Shown here: positions 9,628 to 18,902 of the stretch, in pieces | How the letters are laid out: the number at the start of each line of letters is the position of its first letter | How positions within the stretch are numbered: position 1 is the stretch's first letter | DNA from: RPQJ01 sp963754535 | Lineage (GTDB): Bacteria; Pseudomonadota; Gammaproteobacteria; Steroidobacterales; Steroidobacteraceae | Direction: 5' to 3' | Length of the DNA: 64,000 bases | Assembly (NCBI GenBank): GCA_963754535.1 | Contig: CAVWGG010000021.1 | Location: 1 to 64,000 of the forward strand | Translations under genes and position numbers: made by a program | Notes under the pieces: generated by a model | What the model saw: only the letters and a program-made list of their open reading frames with translations | Told to the model about the DNA's origin: nothing | Database searches by the model: none

Positions 9628-12326
9628 GCGCGCGAACGCCGCCAGTACTTCTGCGCCTCCATCAGCACGAGCAGCGAGACGGCAAGCACGGGCAGCAACA
9701 GCCAGTCGAATAGCGACGGTGGCGCCACGGACAGCACGCCCTGCAGCCAGGGCACGTACATGGCGGTCACGTGCAATCCGAGCGCCACGCCGATGCCGGC
9801 CAGCAGCACCGGATTGTTGTGCAGGGGCAAGCGCAGCACGGAAGTCGTTTCGGAACGCGCGTTGACCGCATCGACGTTCTGCATCAGGACCATCAGCAGC
9901 AGCAACGCATTGCGTGCCTCGTCGAGCGGCCGCCCCAGGTTCAGCATCCAGACATACAGCGCGAGCCCAACCGCGGACATCCAGAGCCCCGCCAGCACGC
10001 CGCGCTGGATCATCAGGCGGTTGAAGATCGGTTCGCGCGTTGGCCGCGGCGGTACCCGCAGTTCGTCGCCCGTGCCACTTTCGAATGCCAGGCCCACGTC
10101 CTGCACGCCGTTGGTCACGAGGTTCAGCCAGAGCAACTGCACGGGCAGCAAGGGCAACGGCAACCCGGCGAGCACGGCGAGGCCCACGGTGAGCACCTCC
10201 GCAATGCCCGCGGCGGTCAGCAGGTACACGACGTTGCGGATGTTGCGATAAGCGATGCGGCCCTCCTCCACCCCCGCCACGATCGTCGCGAAATTGTCGT
10301 CGCTGAGCACCAGGTCGGCCGCGTCGCGCGCGACGTCGGTCCCGCCACGGCCCATGGCGACACCGATGTTGGCGCGGCGGAGTGCCGGTGCGTCGTTCAC
10401 GCCGTCGCCGGTCACGGCGACGAAATGCCCGGCCGACTGCGCCGCGTCGACGATGGCGAGCTTCTGCTCTGGCGTCACACGGGCAAAGACCTTGACCCGG
10501 CCGATGGCCTCGCTCAGCTGTGCGGGCGATGCGAGCTGCACTTGCGATCCATGCATGACCTCGTCCGGACCGGTCGCAATGCCGAGTTCGTCGGCAATGG
10601 CCAGCGCCGTCAGCGGATGGTCACCGGTGACCATGACGACTCGGATGCCTGCCTCGTGGCACTGGCGCACTGCCTCGGCCGCGCCGTCACGCAACGGATC
10701 GACCAGCCCCACGAGCGCGCGCAGCCGCAGGCCGACGGGATCCGTACTGAGGCTCGCTGCATCCAGCTCGCCGGCGAACGCCCCTTCAGCCAGCGCGAGC
10801 ACGCGCTGCCCACGCTGCGCCATCGCGTCGACGTCGCGTTCGAGCAGTGCGCGTTGCGGGGCCTCGAGCGCGCACATGTCGAACACGCGTTCGGGTGCGC
10901 CTTTGACGGCGATCCAGCCCCCGGCCTCGCGCTGGTGGAACGAGGCGGCGTATCTCCGCTCGGACTCGTAGGCGATCTGGGCGACGCGAGGCCACTGCGC
11001 GAGGACGGCGGCGCGATCGACGCCCCCTTTCGCCGCGAGCACCAGCAGCGCCAGGTCCGTGGGGTCCCCTCGTGTCCGCCATGCACCGTCGACGGCAAGC
11101 AACTCCGCTTCATTGCAGGCCGCCGCAATGCGCAACGCGGCGACCAAGGCCGAATCGCCTGCCTCGGACCGCCCATCGATTCGCCTGAGTTCGCCGACAG
11201 GCTGGTAGCCCACGCCGGTCGCCTGCCAGCGTGTGCCGTCGTCGAGTTGCAACTCAACCGCGGTGAGTTCGTTGCAGGTCAGTGTCCCGGTCTTGTCGCT
11301 GGCGACGAGCGAACAGCTGCCGAGGCCTTCCACGGCCGGCAACTGGCGCACGATGGCGCCGCGGCTTGCCATGCGGCGTGCGGCGATCGCCAGTGCGATG
11401 GTCACCGCCACCGGCAACGCTTCGGGAATCGCCGACACGGCGAGCGCCACGCCGAACGTGAACATCGTGAAGATCGACTGGTGATGGACCAGGACCGCGA
11501 CGACCCCGATCAGCGCCGCGGCTGACAGGACGACGACTGCCACCACGTGACTGAATCGCTCCATGCGGGCCGTCAGCGGCGGCTTGCCTGCCACCGTGCC
11601 GGTCATCGTGCTGGCGACGCGCCCGACTTCGGTACCCAGCCCGGTTGCGACGACCACGCCCTTCGCCCGGCCCCGCACGACCAGCGTGCCGGCGAAAGCG
11701 CAGTTGGTACGGTCAGCGACCGCGGCGCTTTCCTCGCAGAGCAGCGCGGCGTCGTGAGCGACCGGCACCGACTCGCCGGTGAGCATGGACGCATCGACTG
11801 CGAGTGCCTGCGATTCGCACAGGCGCAGGTCGGCTGGCACGCGGTCGCCGCTTTCGAGGGCAACGATGTCGCCACGCACGAGTTGCGATGCCTCGATCTC
11901 GCGCGCGACGGCGTCGCGCAGGACCGTTGCCCGCACGCGCAGCAGGCCCTGCAGGTTGGCGCTCTGCCGCTCTGCCTGCAGTTCCTGCCAGGCGCCGAGC
12001 ATGGCGTTCGCGACGAGCACGAAGCCGATGAAGCCGGCATCCGTCAGGTGCCCGAGGCCGAGTGAAAGCACCGCCGCGGCCAGCAGGACGTACACCAGCG
12101 GGCTGCGGAACTGGCGCAGGAGAATAGCGACGGGATGCGCCACCTGCGGGGCAGGCAGGACATTGGGGCCGTCGCTGCGCAATCGCGCAGCGGCCTCGGC
12201 TGCGGTGAGGCCGCGGGCCACGTCGGCCTGCAAGGTTGCCAGCGCCGACTCGGGCGACAAGGCATGCCATGCCGACGAAGGCGGCGGCAGCTGGCGGTCG
12301 GGTGCGGTCGCGGGGGAAATGTCCAT
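9615..12326 (-). CDS. P-type cation-transporting ATPase (SERCA/PacL-like)
   Basis: This is a 903-residue P2-type ATPase. The order is an N-terminal cation-ATPase domain (about 20-90), the actuator loop with TGES (183-186), the membrane segment AIPEALPVAVT (299-309) that lines the cation path, phosphorylation motif DKTGT (Asp344), the hinge TGDGVNDAP, and C-terminal helices. The PEALP motif resembles the PEGLP of Ca2+ and Na+/K+ pumps and is unlike the CPC motif of heavy-metal pumps. Ca2+ or Mg2+ export is therefore the likeliest role, but the ion is not fixed by sequence. The ATG at 12326 has a TGAGG ribosome site about 9 nt upstream. The open frame offers an extra 11 residues upstream, which I reject for lack of a ribosome site. 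Confidence 0.93.
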   Translation of the reverse strand: MDISPATAPDRQLPPPSSAWHALSPESALATLQADVARGLTAAEAAARLRSDGPNVLPAPQVAHPVAILLRQFRSPLVYVLLAAAVLSLGLGHLTDAGFIGFVLVANAMLGAWQELQAERQSANLQGLLRVRATVLRDAVAREIEASQLVRGDIVALESGDRVPADLRLCESQALAVDASMLTGESVPVAHDAALLCEESAAVADRTNCAFAGTLVVRGRAKGVVVATGLGTEVGRVASTMTGTVAGKPPLTARMERFSHVVAVVVLSAAALIGVVAVLVHHQSIFTMFTFGVALAVSAIPEALPVAVTIALAIAARRMASRGAIVRQLPAVEGLGSCSLVASDKTGTLTCNELTAVELQLDDGTRWQATGVGYQPVGELRRIDGRSEAGDSALVAALRIAAACNEAELLAVDGAWRTRGDPTDLALLVLAAKGGVDRAAVLAQWPRVAQIAYESERRYAASFHQREAGGWIAVKGAPERVFDMCALEAPQRALLERDVDAMAQRGQRVLALAEGAFAGELDAASLSTDPVGLRLRALVGLVDPLRDGAAEAVRQCHEAGIRVVMVTGDHPLTALAIADELGIATGPDEVMHGSQVQLASPAQLSEAIGRVKVFARVTPEQKLAIVDAAQSAGHFVAVTGDGVNDAPALRRANIGVAMGRGGTDVARDAADLVLSDDNFATIVAGVEEGRIAYRNIRNVVYLLTAAGIAEVLTVGLAVLAGLPLPLLPVQLLWLNLVTNGVQDVGLAFESGTGDELRVPPRPTREPIFNRLMIQRGVLAGLWMSAVGLALYVWMLNLGRPLDEARNALLLLMVLMQNVDAVNARSETTSVLRLPLHNNPVLLAGIGVALGLHVTAMYVPWLQGVLSVAPPSLFDWLLLPVLAVSLLVLMEAQKYWRRSRAQST

Positions 12327-12452
12327 CGAGCGGACCTCAGCTCGATTGTCAGGCCACACTCGCGCGGGCGAATCCGCGGTACTACCTAGCGGTGCGCCCG
12401 CGGGGCGAGCCCGCTACACTGCCGCGTCCCGCTAAGAGGCCCCGCGACCCGC

Positions 12453-12836
12453 ATGAAGAAGAAAGTCCTGAAGCCGCGCTACGACTGCGCGAAGTGCCCC
12501 GGCTACTGCTGCAGCTACTCGCGCATCGCCATCAAGGATTTCGACGTCGAGCGGCTTGCCCGGCATTTCGGCATCAGCACGGCCGCTGCCAAGGTGAAGT
12601 TCACCTATCGGTACCAGACCAAGGAACTCGACGAGCAGCTGCTGCGTCATCGCAAGGATCACGTCTTCAAGTCGACGTGCATGTTCTTCGACCAGGACAA
12701 GCGACGCTGCACCGTGTACGAGGCGCGACCGTCCGTCTGCCGCATCTACCCGGAAGACCGCACCTGCGGCTATTACGAGTTCCTGAAGTTCGAGCGCATC
12801 CAGCAGGGCGACGACGACTTCATCCCGTCCGCCTGA
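12453..12836 (+). CDS. YkgJ family cysteine-cluster protein
   Basis: This 127-residue protein has eight cysteines, at 12, 15, 19, 20, 76, 86, 96 and 105. They are arranged as CxxCxxxCC near the N-terminus and CMFFD, RRCTVYEARPSVCRIYP later, which is the zinc/iron-chelating YkgJ (CxxCxxCC) pattern. Family members are thought to bind metal, possibly an Fe-S cluster; no reaction is established. The ATG has AAGAGG about 12-17 nt upstream. A possible -10 (TACACT, 12415-12420) sits in the 126-bp spacer divergent from the ATPase gene. Its end is 9 nt from the convergent beta-barrel gene. Confidence 0.88.
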   Translation: MKKKVLKPRYDCAKCPGYCCSYSRIAIKDFDVERLARHFGISTAAAKVKFTYRYQTKELDEQLLRHRKDHVFKSTCMFFDQDKRRCTVYEARPSVCRIYPEDRTCGYYEFLKFERIQQGDDDFIPSA

Positions 12837-12845
12837 CGGCGCGTC

Positions 12846-13499
12846 TCAGCGGAAGCGATACCCCACGGTGACGCCGAGCGTCACCGGGTCCGCTGCGACC
12901 GGGCCATACGATCCGCGCAGCAGGTCGGCGCGCCGATCCAGGTCGGCCCAGCGGACGTCGGCGTTCACGCTCACCCGTTCATTCAGCGCGAGCTCGGCAC
13001 CGAACTCGGCCGCCGGGCCGACGGCGGCGTGACGGTTGCGGCGCGTCAGCAATGAAGGCCCTGCTGCGTCTTCGTCGACGTAGTACTGCGCGTGGTTGAG
13101 GCCCGCGCCGGCGTAGGCCCGCAACGGGCCCTGCCGACCGAGGCCATACCGCAGCGTGACCATGTCCGTGCCGTCCGTGCGATCTTCCTGCAGCACGACG
13201 TACGCGGCGCCGGCATCGCGTGCGGGGGGCGTCGACGCGCGATCCTGCCGCGATTGACGGTGCAGCCAGTCGGGAACGTCGTCGCGCAGGCGCAGCCGTG
13301 CATCGTCCCAGAGCGATCCGAGCAGCCCGACGCCGTCACGCCACCAGGCGGAATTTGCGGCAGGCACTGCCACCGCCGGCACGACATCGGTGCGCGTCAC
13401 GCTGGACTGCGGCTCGGCGCACACGACCGTGCCCCAACCCAGTGCCAACAGCACCCCGGTGGCGGCCGACCGCACGACGAGCAGTTGCGTGAAGTTCAT
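12846..13499 (-). CDS. Outer-membrane beta-barrel protein (putative)
   Basis: The product is 217 residues. It has a signal peptide (MNFTQLL then a hydrophobic stretch ending near CAEP) and a C-terminal half of alternating hydrophobic/polar strands (LRAYAGAGLNHAQYY, EFGAELALNERVSVNADVRW). It ends VGYRFR, with the terminal aromatic residue recognised by the barrel assembly machinery shortly before the C-terminus. Such small barrels resemble the OmpW/OmpX-type superfamily, but I cannot assign one. The ATG at 13499 is preferred to a TTG three codons upstream because it gives a better signal peptide. The alpha/beta hydrolase gene precedes it on the same strand, 76 bp away. Confidence 0.7.
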   Translation of the reverse strand: MNFTQLLVVRSAATGVLLALGWGTVVCAEPQSSVTRTDVVPAVAVPAANSAWWRDGVGLLGSLWDDARLRLRDDVPDWLHRQSRQDRASTPPARDAGAAYVVLQEDRTDGTDMVTLRYGLGRQGPLRAYAGAGLNHAQYYVDEDAAGPSLLTRRNRHAAVGPAAEFGAELALNERVSVNADVRWADLDRRADLLRGSYGPVAADPVTLGVTVGYRFR

Positions 13500-13575
13500 G
13501 CGTAGCAACGTTACTCGCCACGGACGCAGGTGGACGCACCGCGCCGGACTCTTTTTCTGAACTGTGACCTGCCGC

Positions 13576-14403
13576 TCAGCGTTCGAGCCAGCGCAACAGG
13601 TCCGCCGTCACTCCTTCACGCTCGGGCTCGTTGAAGACCTCGTGGTAGAGACCGTCGTAGAGCTTGACGATGCGGTCACGCGTGCCGAACGCCTGGTAGA
13701 CCGGCCGGGTCGCCGCGAGCGGCACCAGCGTGTCCGCCGTGCCGTGCAGTATCAGCGTGGGCAGGCGAAGTTCGCGCGCGCTGGCGGGAAAGCCCTGCAT
13801 CGCGCCGAGCAGCTCGACGAGCGTGCGTGCCGGAATCGCCTTGTGATGCACGAGCGGGTCCGCCTCGTAGCGCGCCACGACGGACGGGTCGCGGCTGACT
13901 GCATTCGCCGGCAGCGCGAGCGCGCCGGTGTTTGGCGCAACGACGGACAGGAACCGTACGAACAGCTCCTGCAGCGGCGGCAATTTCTGGTCCGTTGCGA
14001 GCGCGGGGGCCGACAACACCAGCCCGCGCAGCGCGTGCTGCAAGCGCAGCGCGCTGGCGAACGCGACGGCGCCACCCATGCTGTGGCCCAGCATGAACAC
14101 CGGGGTGTCGAGATGCTCGCGGGCGCAACGACCCGTGAACGCGCAGAAGTCGGAGACCAGGTGCGAGAAGCGGTCGATGTTGGCGCGCGGCCCGGACGAG
14201 CGGCCGTGCCCGCGATGATCGACGGCATAGACGGCATAGTCACGCTGCACGAGTTCGCCCGCGAGCGTCTCGTAACGGCCACCGTGCTCGGCGAGGCCGT
14301 GCGACACGACGATGACGGCGCGCGGTGCGGTCCCGGGCAGCCAGCCCTGCGCGTAGAGGTCGATGCCGCCGATGCCCGCAGCCTTGAATTCACGATGTCG
14401 CAT
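13576..14403 (-). CDS. Alpha/beta hydrolase, monoacylglycerol lipase / lysophospholipase type
   Basis: This 275-residue, single-domain alpha/beta hydrolase of the Hydrolase_4 (PldB/monoglyceride lipase) group has the oxyanion segment VSHGLAEHGGRY (33-44), the DHRGHGRSSGPR block (62-73) and the nucleophile elbow GHSMGG with Ser108. The acid residue lies in LILHGTADTLVPL and the base His in LYDGLYHEVFNEPE. It probably hydrolyses monoacylglycerols or lysophospholipids in the cytoplasm, since there is no signal peptide. The physiological substrate is not fixed by sequence. Its neighbours on the same strand are an adhesin-E-like secreted protein upstream and the beta-barrel gene downstream. Confidence 0.9.
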   Translation of the reverse strand: MRHREFKAAGIGGIDLYAQGWLPGTAPRAVIVVSHGLAEHGGRYETLAGELVQRDYAVYAVDHRGHGRSSGPRANIDRFSHLVSDFCAFTGRCAREHLDTPVFMLGHSMGGAVAFASALRLQHALRGLVLSAPALATDQKLPPLQELFVRFLSVVAPNTGALALPANAVSRDPSVVARYEADPLVHHKAIPARTLVELLGAMQGFPASARELRLPTLILHGTADTLVPLAATRPVYQAFGTRDRIVKLYDGLYHEVFNEPEREGVTADLLRWLER

Positions 14404-14459
14404 GCAACTTCAACGTCCCTGTCGCGATGGGCCTTGCATCCCAGGCCATGGCATGAGTC

Positions 14460-14945
14460 CTATTTCATGGCGGGCGGCAGGCCGGCCGGCACGTTCTTGC
14501 AGGCGTAGTCGAGAATCGCTCCAAAGACCGTGCTCGAAGGAGCATCCATCCACTTCAGGTTCTTCTCGCTGATCTTGGTCTTCTGCACGCGCTCACCCTG
14601 CAGGTCGAGCCCGGCAAACGCTTCCATTTCGCGGTAGGCGAGCCGCCGCTGCGCGCAGTCGGCACGGTATTCGTTGCGGGCCGAGAGGAACGACTTGTTC
14701 TTCTTCGCCGACGGTTGCGGCTCGGCGAAGTTCTGCTTGGTCCGCACGATCACCCACGACGCGGGCGAAACGCCCAGCGAAGCCGGATTGGCGAACACTT
14801 CCGTGCGGTCGGATTTTGCGATCGAAACCCAGTCCGCCGCCGCATGCGCCGCCGGAGCGACGCCCCATGCCGTCAGGGCGAACGATGCCAGGGCGAATGC
14901 GCGCGTCCGGCGGGTCGTGCGGGGAATCGGTTGCTGCGTGCTCAT
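14460..14945 (-). CDS. Secreted surface-adhesin-E-like protein
   Basis: The product is 161 residues. It has a twin-Arg-containing N-terminus (TTRRTRAFALASFALTAWG) and a signal cleavage site near AAHAA at residue 35. The mature part (DWVSIAKSDRTEVFANPASL, then IVRTKQNFAEPQ, then EYRADCAQRRLAYREM) follows the pattern of the adhesin-E small-domain family found in many proteobacterial periplasmic proteins of unknown role. Two cysteines (in RADCAQR and YACKN) could form a disulphide. The start at 14945 is the first ATG that leaves a good signal peptide; the open frame beyond it has no similarity. No function beyond the fold can be claimed. Confidence 0.7.
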   Translation of the reverse strand: MSTQQPIPRTTRRTRAFALASFALTAWGVAPAAHAAADWVSIAKSDRTEVFANPASLGVSPASWVIVRTKQNFAEPQPSAKKNKSFLSARNEYRADCAQRRLAYREMEAFAGLDLQGERVQKTKISEKNLKWMDAPSSTVFGAILDYACKNVPAGLPPAMK

Positions 14946-14989
14946 GGGCTGAATCCTCAGTTCGGTTCGATCGTCAGTTCGTGGCCGGC

Positions 14990-15937
14990 TCAGCGTGCGA
15001 AGAGCAAGGTGCGAGGCGGCTGGTCGCCCTGCGGCGCGACCAGCAGCAGCCGACCCGCCTCGAATCTGTACGACGACGTCGCGCGCATCCGGTCGAGGAA
15101 AGCCGCTTCGATTTCGTTCGCGGCGGCGTCGCAGGCTTTCCGCGTAACCGCGAGTTCCCCGATCTTGACGGTGCCCGGCACCGACTCGGTGATCGGCCCG
15201 GTGTAGCGGTTGCACCCCGAGAACCCGGCCGCCTTGCCGTACTGCACCAGAGTGGTCGGCGGCATGGCACCCGCCGGCAGCGGTTGGCCGTCCATCTCGA
15301 CCAGCATCCAGTCCGTCGCAGCCAGCAGGTTGATCGAGAGTCCACCGACGACATCGCTCGCGAGCTGCTGCAGCTTGCCGTCTTTCCAGCCGAAAGCCTT
15401 GCGCGACAGCTGTGTCGGGCAGCAGGCCGGATCCCCCGGGCCGGGTTCGACGATGTCGAGCAACACCTTGCCCGGTTCGTGCCAGAGCCGGAAGAGTTGC
15501 ACCCGGTCACCCAGCGGCACGACACCGAGCGTGGCTGCCTTGCCGTCCTGCACGTTGAACACGCCGAGATGCGAGTACGTGCCGCTGCCACCCTCGCTCG
15601 ACGTGAGCAGCGCAACGCCTTCCTCGGGCGGGGCACCGTCGACGTCCACGAATTCAATTGTCGGTTCCCAGAGCTCGAGCGTCGGCTTCGACGCGGCGCC
15701 CGCCTCCGCCGGCGGCCCTGCATAGCGGCCCGCGGCCAATGTGACGGGAGCGTCGAACACTCCGGTCACCGTCGCGCCCAGCAACTGGTCGCGTGTCGGC
15801 GCGGCAGGCCTCGCCACCGGCGTGGTTGCCGGCGTGGCGGGCTCCTGCCTGGAGCAACCGACTGACGCAGCCAGCACCAGCCCCATGATCACGGCGCCGG
15901 TCGACGCCGCCCCTGATTGCCCATTCATGTGTTTCAT
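14990..15937 (-). CDS. Lipoprotein with C-terminal META domain
   Basis: The 315-residue product has a lipoprotein signal with a lipobox-like SVGC (Cys about 28) followed by a Pro/Ala/Thr linker. The middle holds a beta-rich domain (LELWEPTIEFVDVDG, YSHLGVFNVQDGKA), with CC in DPACCPTQ. The last 100 residues are a META/HslJ-type domain: DWMLVEMDGQPLP, then FSGCNRYTGPI, then TRKACDAAANEIEAAFL. HslJ-like domains occur in heat-inducible and novobiocin-tolerance proteins and in envelope lipoproteins of unknown mechanism. The ATG at 15937 begins MKHMNG; the second Met (15928) is equally possible. It lies upstream of the adhesin-E-like gene on the same strand, 44 nt apart. Confidence 0.8.
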   Translation of the reverse strand: MKHMNGQSGAASTGAVIMGLVLAASVGCSRQEPATPATTPVARPAAPTRDQLLGATVTGVFDAPVTLAAGRYAGPPAEAGAASKPTLELWEPTIEFVDVDGAPPEEGVALLTSSEGGSGTYSHLGVFNVQDGKAATLGVVPLGDRVQLFRLWHEPGKVLLDIVEPGPGDPACCPTQLSRKAFGWKDGKLQQLASDVVGGLSINLLAATDWMLVEMDGQPLPAGAMPPTTLVQYGKAAGFSGCNRYTGPITESVPGTVKIGELAVTRKACDAAANEIEAAFLDRMRATSSYRFEAGRLLLVAPQGDQPPRTLLFAR

Positions 15938-15995
15938 GGCCACCGATGGTGACGCTGCCCCGGGCTCACGTAAAGCCTGCCTTGCGCGGGCACGG

Positions 15996-16721
15996 TCAAC
16001 GTCGACGTCCCAGCCAGCGCTGCGCCTGCTCGGCATCACGGAGGTCAGCCGTGGTCTCGATCCCGAACCTTGGCGCAGCCTCGAGCACGATCATGAGCAA
16101 CTGCGCGGTTGCATAAGCATCGGCAATCGCGTGGTGCCGGCCGATCGGCGGCAAGCCGAAGTGGGACACCCAGTCATCCAGCGTGTCGTTCTCGGTCGCG
16201 GGAAACAGCGCCGGCAGGACCGCCGCCAGGTCGATGAAGCGCGGCCAGGCGTGAAGTCCCAGCCGGCTGCGGACCTCGCGGGCGAAGACGGTCGCGTCGA
16301 ATTCAGCGCGGAAAGCCACTACGCGCGAGTCGGCGATGAATTCGAGGCACGCGACCAGGCTCTCCACCGGATCCAGGCCGGCCAGTTGCTGCTGGCCACC
16401 GATCTGGTGGATCAGGATGTTGTCCACCTCGCTCGAACGATCCTGCCGCAACAGAGCTTCAAACGCGTCGTCATGCCGAACGGTGCGCTCCCTGACGGCC
16501 ACGGCGCCGATCGAGATGATGCGGTCGTCTAACATGCGGGGCCCGGTGGTCTCCAGGTCGAGCACGACGAAGCGTGCGAGCGCGAGCGGTTGCGCCAGTC
16601 CCGGACGCTCGAGGAAGCCCTGCCGAACGCTAGCCAGTCGCTCGCGCAGGGTCGGTGCCAGGCTGCGCCGGACCTTGCGGGCCCGCCATGCCTCCGCCGG
16701 GGATAGCGGCCAGGCGATCAT
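15996..16721 (-). CDS. DnaQ-like 3'-5' exonuclease
   Basis: This 241-residue DEDDh exonuclease has ExoI motif VVLDLETTG (Asp55, Glu57), an ExoII region around VVAFRAEFDATVF and ExoIII HHAIADAYATAQ with the His and Asp ligands. Such stand-alone epsilon-like enzymes remove nucleotides from DNA or RNA 3' ends with two metal ions. The ATG lies 7 nt after the stop of the CNB-CBS-nucleotidyltransferase gene, so the two form an operon. This pairing next to an acetate/solute symporter recurs in other proteobacteria as far as I recall, which suggests a regulatory rather than a replication role. That role is unproven. Confidence 0.9.
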   Translation of the reverse strand: MIAWPLSPAEAWRARKVRRSLAPTLRERLASVRQGFLERPGLAQPLALARFVVLDLETTGPRMLDDRIISIGAVAVRERTVRHDDAFEALLRQDRSSEVDNILIHQIGGQQQLAGLDPVESLVACLEFIADSRVVAFRAEFDATVFAREVRSRLGLHAWPRFIDLAAVLPALFPATENDTLDDWVSHFGLPPIGRHHAIADAYATAQLLMIVLEAAPRFGIETTADLRDAEQAQRWLGRRR

Positions 16722-16728
16722 CGCGGGC

Positions 16729-18645
16729 TCAGTGGCCCACGGCCTGGTCGAGGTGCGTCTGCAGCGCACGCGCCTGGCGAAACGCCTCGCGCAGCATGCG
16801 CTGGTCGATCTCGTTCAACGCGTAAGGGTCGAGGCGATTCAGCGCCTGTCGTGGACGCTCCGTGCCGCCGGCCGCCTCACTTGCCGCGAGGTCCAGGCCT
16901 CCACGCTGCGCGCGCAAGCGCAGCAGCTGCAGGAAATGGTAAGCGTCCACCGACGCCGCGATCTCGCGCTCATCGCGATTGAGCCGGCGGCCCGCCGCAC
17001 GAATCCGCTGTGACGTATTGGTGTCGCCGATCCCGAGCGCGAGCGCGAATGCACGCGCTGCGTCGACGAAGATGCGCGTACCGTGGGTCTTGAGATCGAT
17101 GGTGCCGGCGAACTCGCCTTCGTCCGTGCGGAACGTCCGGATCCAGCCGAGCGGTGGCTCGGCCTGCAGAGCGTTCGCGACGAGCATGCGCAGGAACAGC
17201 TTGTTCTCGCCGCTCGTGGCATCGAGCCAGCCGCGCAGCCGCTCGGCCAGCGCGTGATCGCCGGTCAGCGGGCGGAAATCGAAGAAGATGTTGGCCGCAA
17301 GCAGCGCTTCCGGGGTCGGCTCGCGCATCCAGCCGGCAAAGCGCCCGCGCCACTCGTCGACGGTGAGGCAGCAGTCGGGATTGCGCGCCATGATGTTGCC
17401 GGTGCAGAGCGGGAAACCCAGCTCGGCCAGCCGTTCGTTCGCTTCGCTCGCAAACCGCAGCAGTCGCTCGCGCGTCGCCGGCACATCGCGCTCGTCGCAC
17501 TCGAACACGATCGCGTTGTCCTGGTCGGTCGCGACGGTCTGCTCGCGCCGGCCCTCGCTGCCGACTGCCAGCCAGCACCATGCGATGTCGCCGAGCTGGA
17601 ATTTCGGCAGCAGCAATTCGAACAGACGCTGCGTAAGGGAATCGTTGAGCGCAGTGATCGTGTGCGTCAGCGGTTCGGCGGCCGCGCCTTGCGCGACGAG
17701 ATTGTCCGTCAACGCGGCGATGTCGGCCACGATGCGCTGCAGCGCCGCCACGTCGCGCGCCTGGCGCACCGACTGGGTTACGTTGCGCATCGTGACGCGC
17801 TGCAGGCCGAAGAGGTCGCGCTCCGTGAGGATGCCCGCCAACTCGCCGCCGCGCACGACGAGCAACTGGTGAAACCCGCGACTGGCCATCAGCGCCAGCC
17901 CTTCCTGGGCGTTGCTCAGCTCGTCGAGCATCGCGGGCTGCGTCGTCATCACCTGCTGCACCGGCGTAGCCAGCGAGACTCCGGGCAGCACGACACGCTC
18001 CATTAGATCGAGCAGCGTGAAGATGCCGAGCGGGCGGCGCTGGCTGTCGACGACCGCAATCGTGCGCACGCCCTCCTCGCTCATGCGCTCCAGCGCCTCG
18101 CGCACGGTCGCTTCGGCGGTGCAGTACACGGGTTCGCGCCGCACGAGGGTCTTGAGCGGTTCGAGCAGTGTCTGCTGGTCCGTCGCGCGCTGTGAAAAGT
18201 GATTGCGCAGCTGGCCCAGCGAATGCTGCACCAGCGTGGCCAGCGCCTCGGTGCAGAACTGCGCGAACTCCGGTGAGTGTTCGCGCAGCGCATCGAAATC
18301 GGCGCGGGGCAGCAGCAGCGAAAACACGTCTTCGGTGGCTTCGAAGGTACGCGTGCCGGCCGCGCCGGCCGCGAGCGCCGCCACCGGAAAGCATTCGCCG
18401 ACGCCGCGAACTTCGTCGTCGAGAGCTGCGTTCGGGTTGCGGACACGCACGTGCCCGCGCTGAATGATGTGGAGGTACTCGGCGATGCCGCCGGCAGGAT
18501 CGACGATGGTGCTGCCCACCGGGAAGTACCCCAGCCTCGCCCGCTTCGCGATGAACTCGAGATCGCGGCGCGCCATCCGCGAGAACGGCAGGTGCGTCTT
18601 CAGGAAGTGGATCGTCGATTCGACGATCAGGGGCGGGGTGGACAC
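16729..18645 (-). CDS. CNB-CBS-nucleotidyltransferase (DUF294) signalling protein
   Basis: The product is 638 residues. It has an N-terminal cyclic-nucleotide-binding-like domain (about 15-135), a CBS pair (about 160-285) and a GlnD-type nucleotidyltransferase domain with GSEGRREQT (362-370) and TDQDNA (373-378). A C-terminal DUF294 helical part follows. It probably senses adenylate or cyclic nucleotides and uridylylates or otherwise modifies a partner; the partner is unknown. The GTG at 18645 gives the family N-terminus (ESTIHFLKTHLPF) but has no Shine-Dalgarno, since the region just upstream is pyrimidine-rich on this strand. A longer in-frame start (ATG 18771) would read through a repeated LTF segment. 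It follows actP, 257 bp away, on the same strand. Confidence 0.88.
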   Translation of the reverse strand: MSTPPLIVESTIHFLKTHLPFSRMARRDLEFIAKRARLGYFPVGSTIVDPAGGIAEYLHIIQRGHVRVRNPNAALDDEVRGVGECFPVAALAAGAAGTRTFEATEDVFSLLLPRADFDALREHSPEFAQFCTEALATLVQHSLGQLRNHFSQRATDQQTLLEPLKTLVRREPVYCTAEATVREALERMSEEGVRTIAVVDSQRRPLGIFTLLDLMERVVLPGVSLATPVQQVMTTQPAMLDELSNAQEGLALMASRGFHQLLVVRGGELAGILTERDLFGLQRVTMRNVTQSVRQARDVAALQRIVADIAALTDNLVAQGAAAEPLTHTITALNDSLTQRLFELLLPKFQLGDIAWCWLAVGSEGRREQTVATDQDNAIVFECDERDVPATRERLLRFASEANERLAELGFPLCTGNIMARNPDCCLTVDEWRGRFAGWMREPTPEALLAANIFFDFRPLTGDHALAERLRGWLDATSGENKLFLRMLVANALQAEPPLGWIRTFRTDEGEFAGTIDLKTHGTRIFVDAARAFALALGIGDTNTSQRIRAAGRRLNRDEREIAASVDAYHFLQLLRLRAQRGGLDLAASEAAGGTERPRQALNRLDPYALNEIDQRMLREAFRQARALQTHLDQAVGH

Positions 18646-18670
18646 GGGAAGGGGAGGAAGGGGAGGAGTC

Positions 18671-18697
18671 AGGAAGGTTAGGAAGGTTAGGAAGGTT
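18671..18697. repeat. Three tandem 9-bp repeats (AGGAAGGTT)
   Basis: Three perfect head-to-tail copies of AGGAAGGTT lie just upstream of the GTG start of the CNB-CBS gene. Further purine-rich tract (AGGGGAGGAAGGGGAGGAG) lies between them and that start. The unit is a multiple of three and encodes Leu-Thr-Phe on the minus strand if translation starts upstream. Copy-number change would therefore alter leader length or protein length without shifting frame. A CCCTA-rich stretch follows at 18822-18851. Nothing else is recognisable in 18646-18902. Confidence 0.8.
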
Positions 18698-18902
18698 AGT
18701 CGGAAGTGTAGCCGACATTTGCAAGAACCGATGACGGTGTACTGCCGCCGCGATCGCAATCGACGAGCCATATAGAGAAAGTGAGAGAAAAGATGGCGGC
18801 TTTCGCGCAACGCCTTCCGACTATCCCCTAACCCCTGCCCCTATCCCCTCAGCCTTCCGCTCGCGCACCCTCCTCGCGGACGCGAGAGGGCCGCGACAAG
18901 CG

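Noticed and set aside
18822..18851. CCCTA-like tract resembling a short repeat array
   Set aside because: Only two or three imperfect units and no spacers; not a CRISPR or a defined satellite.
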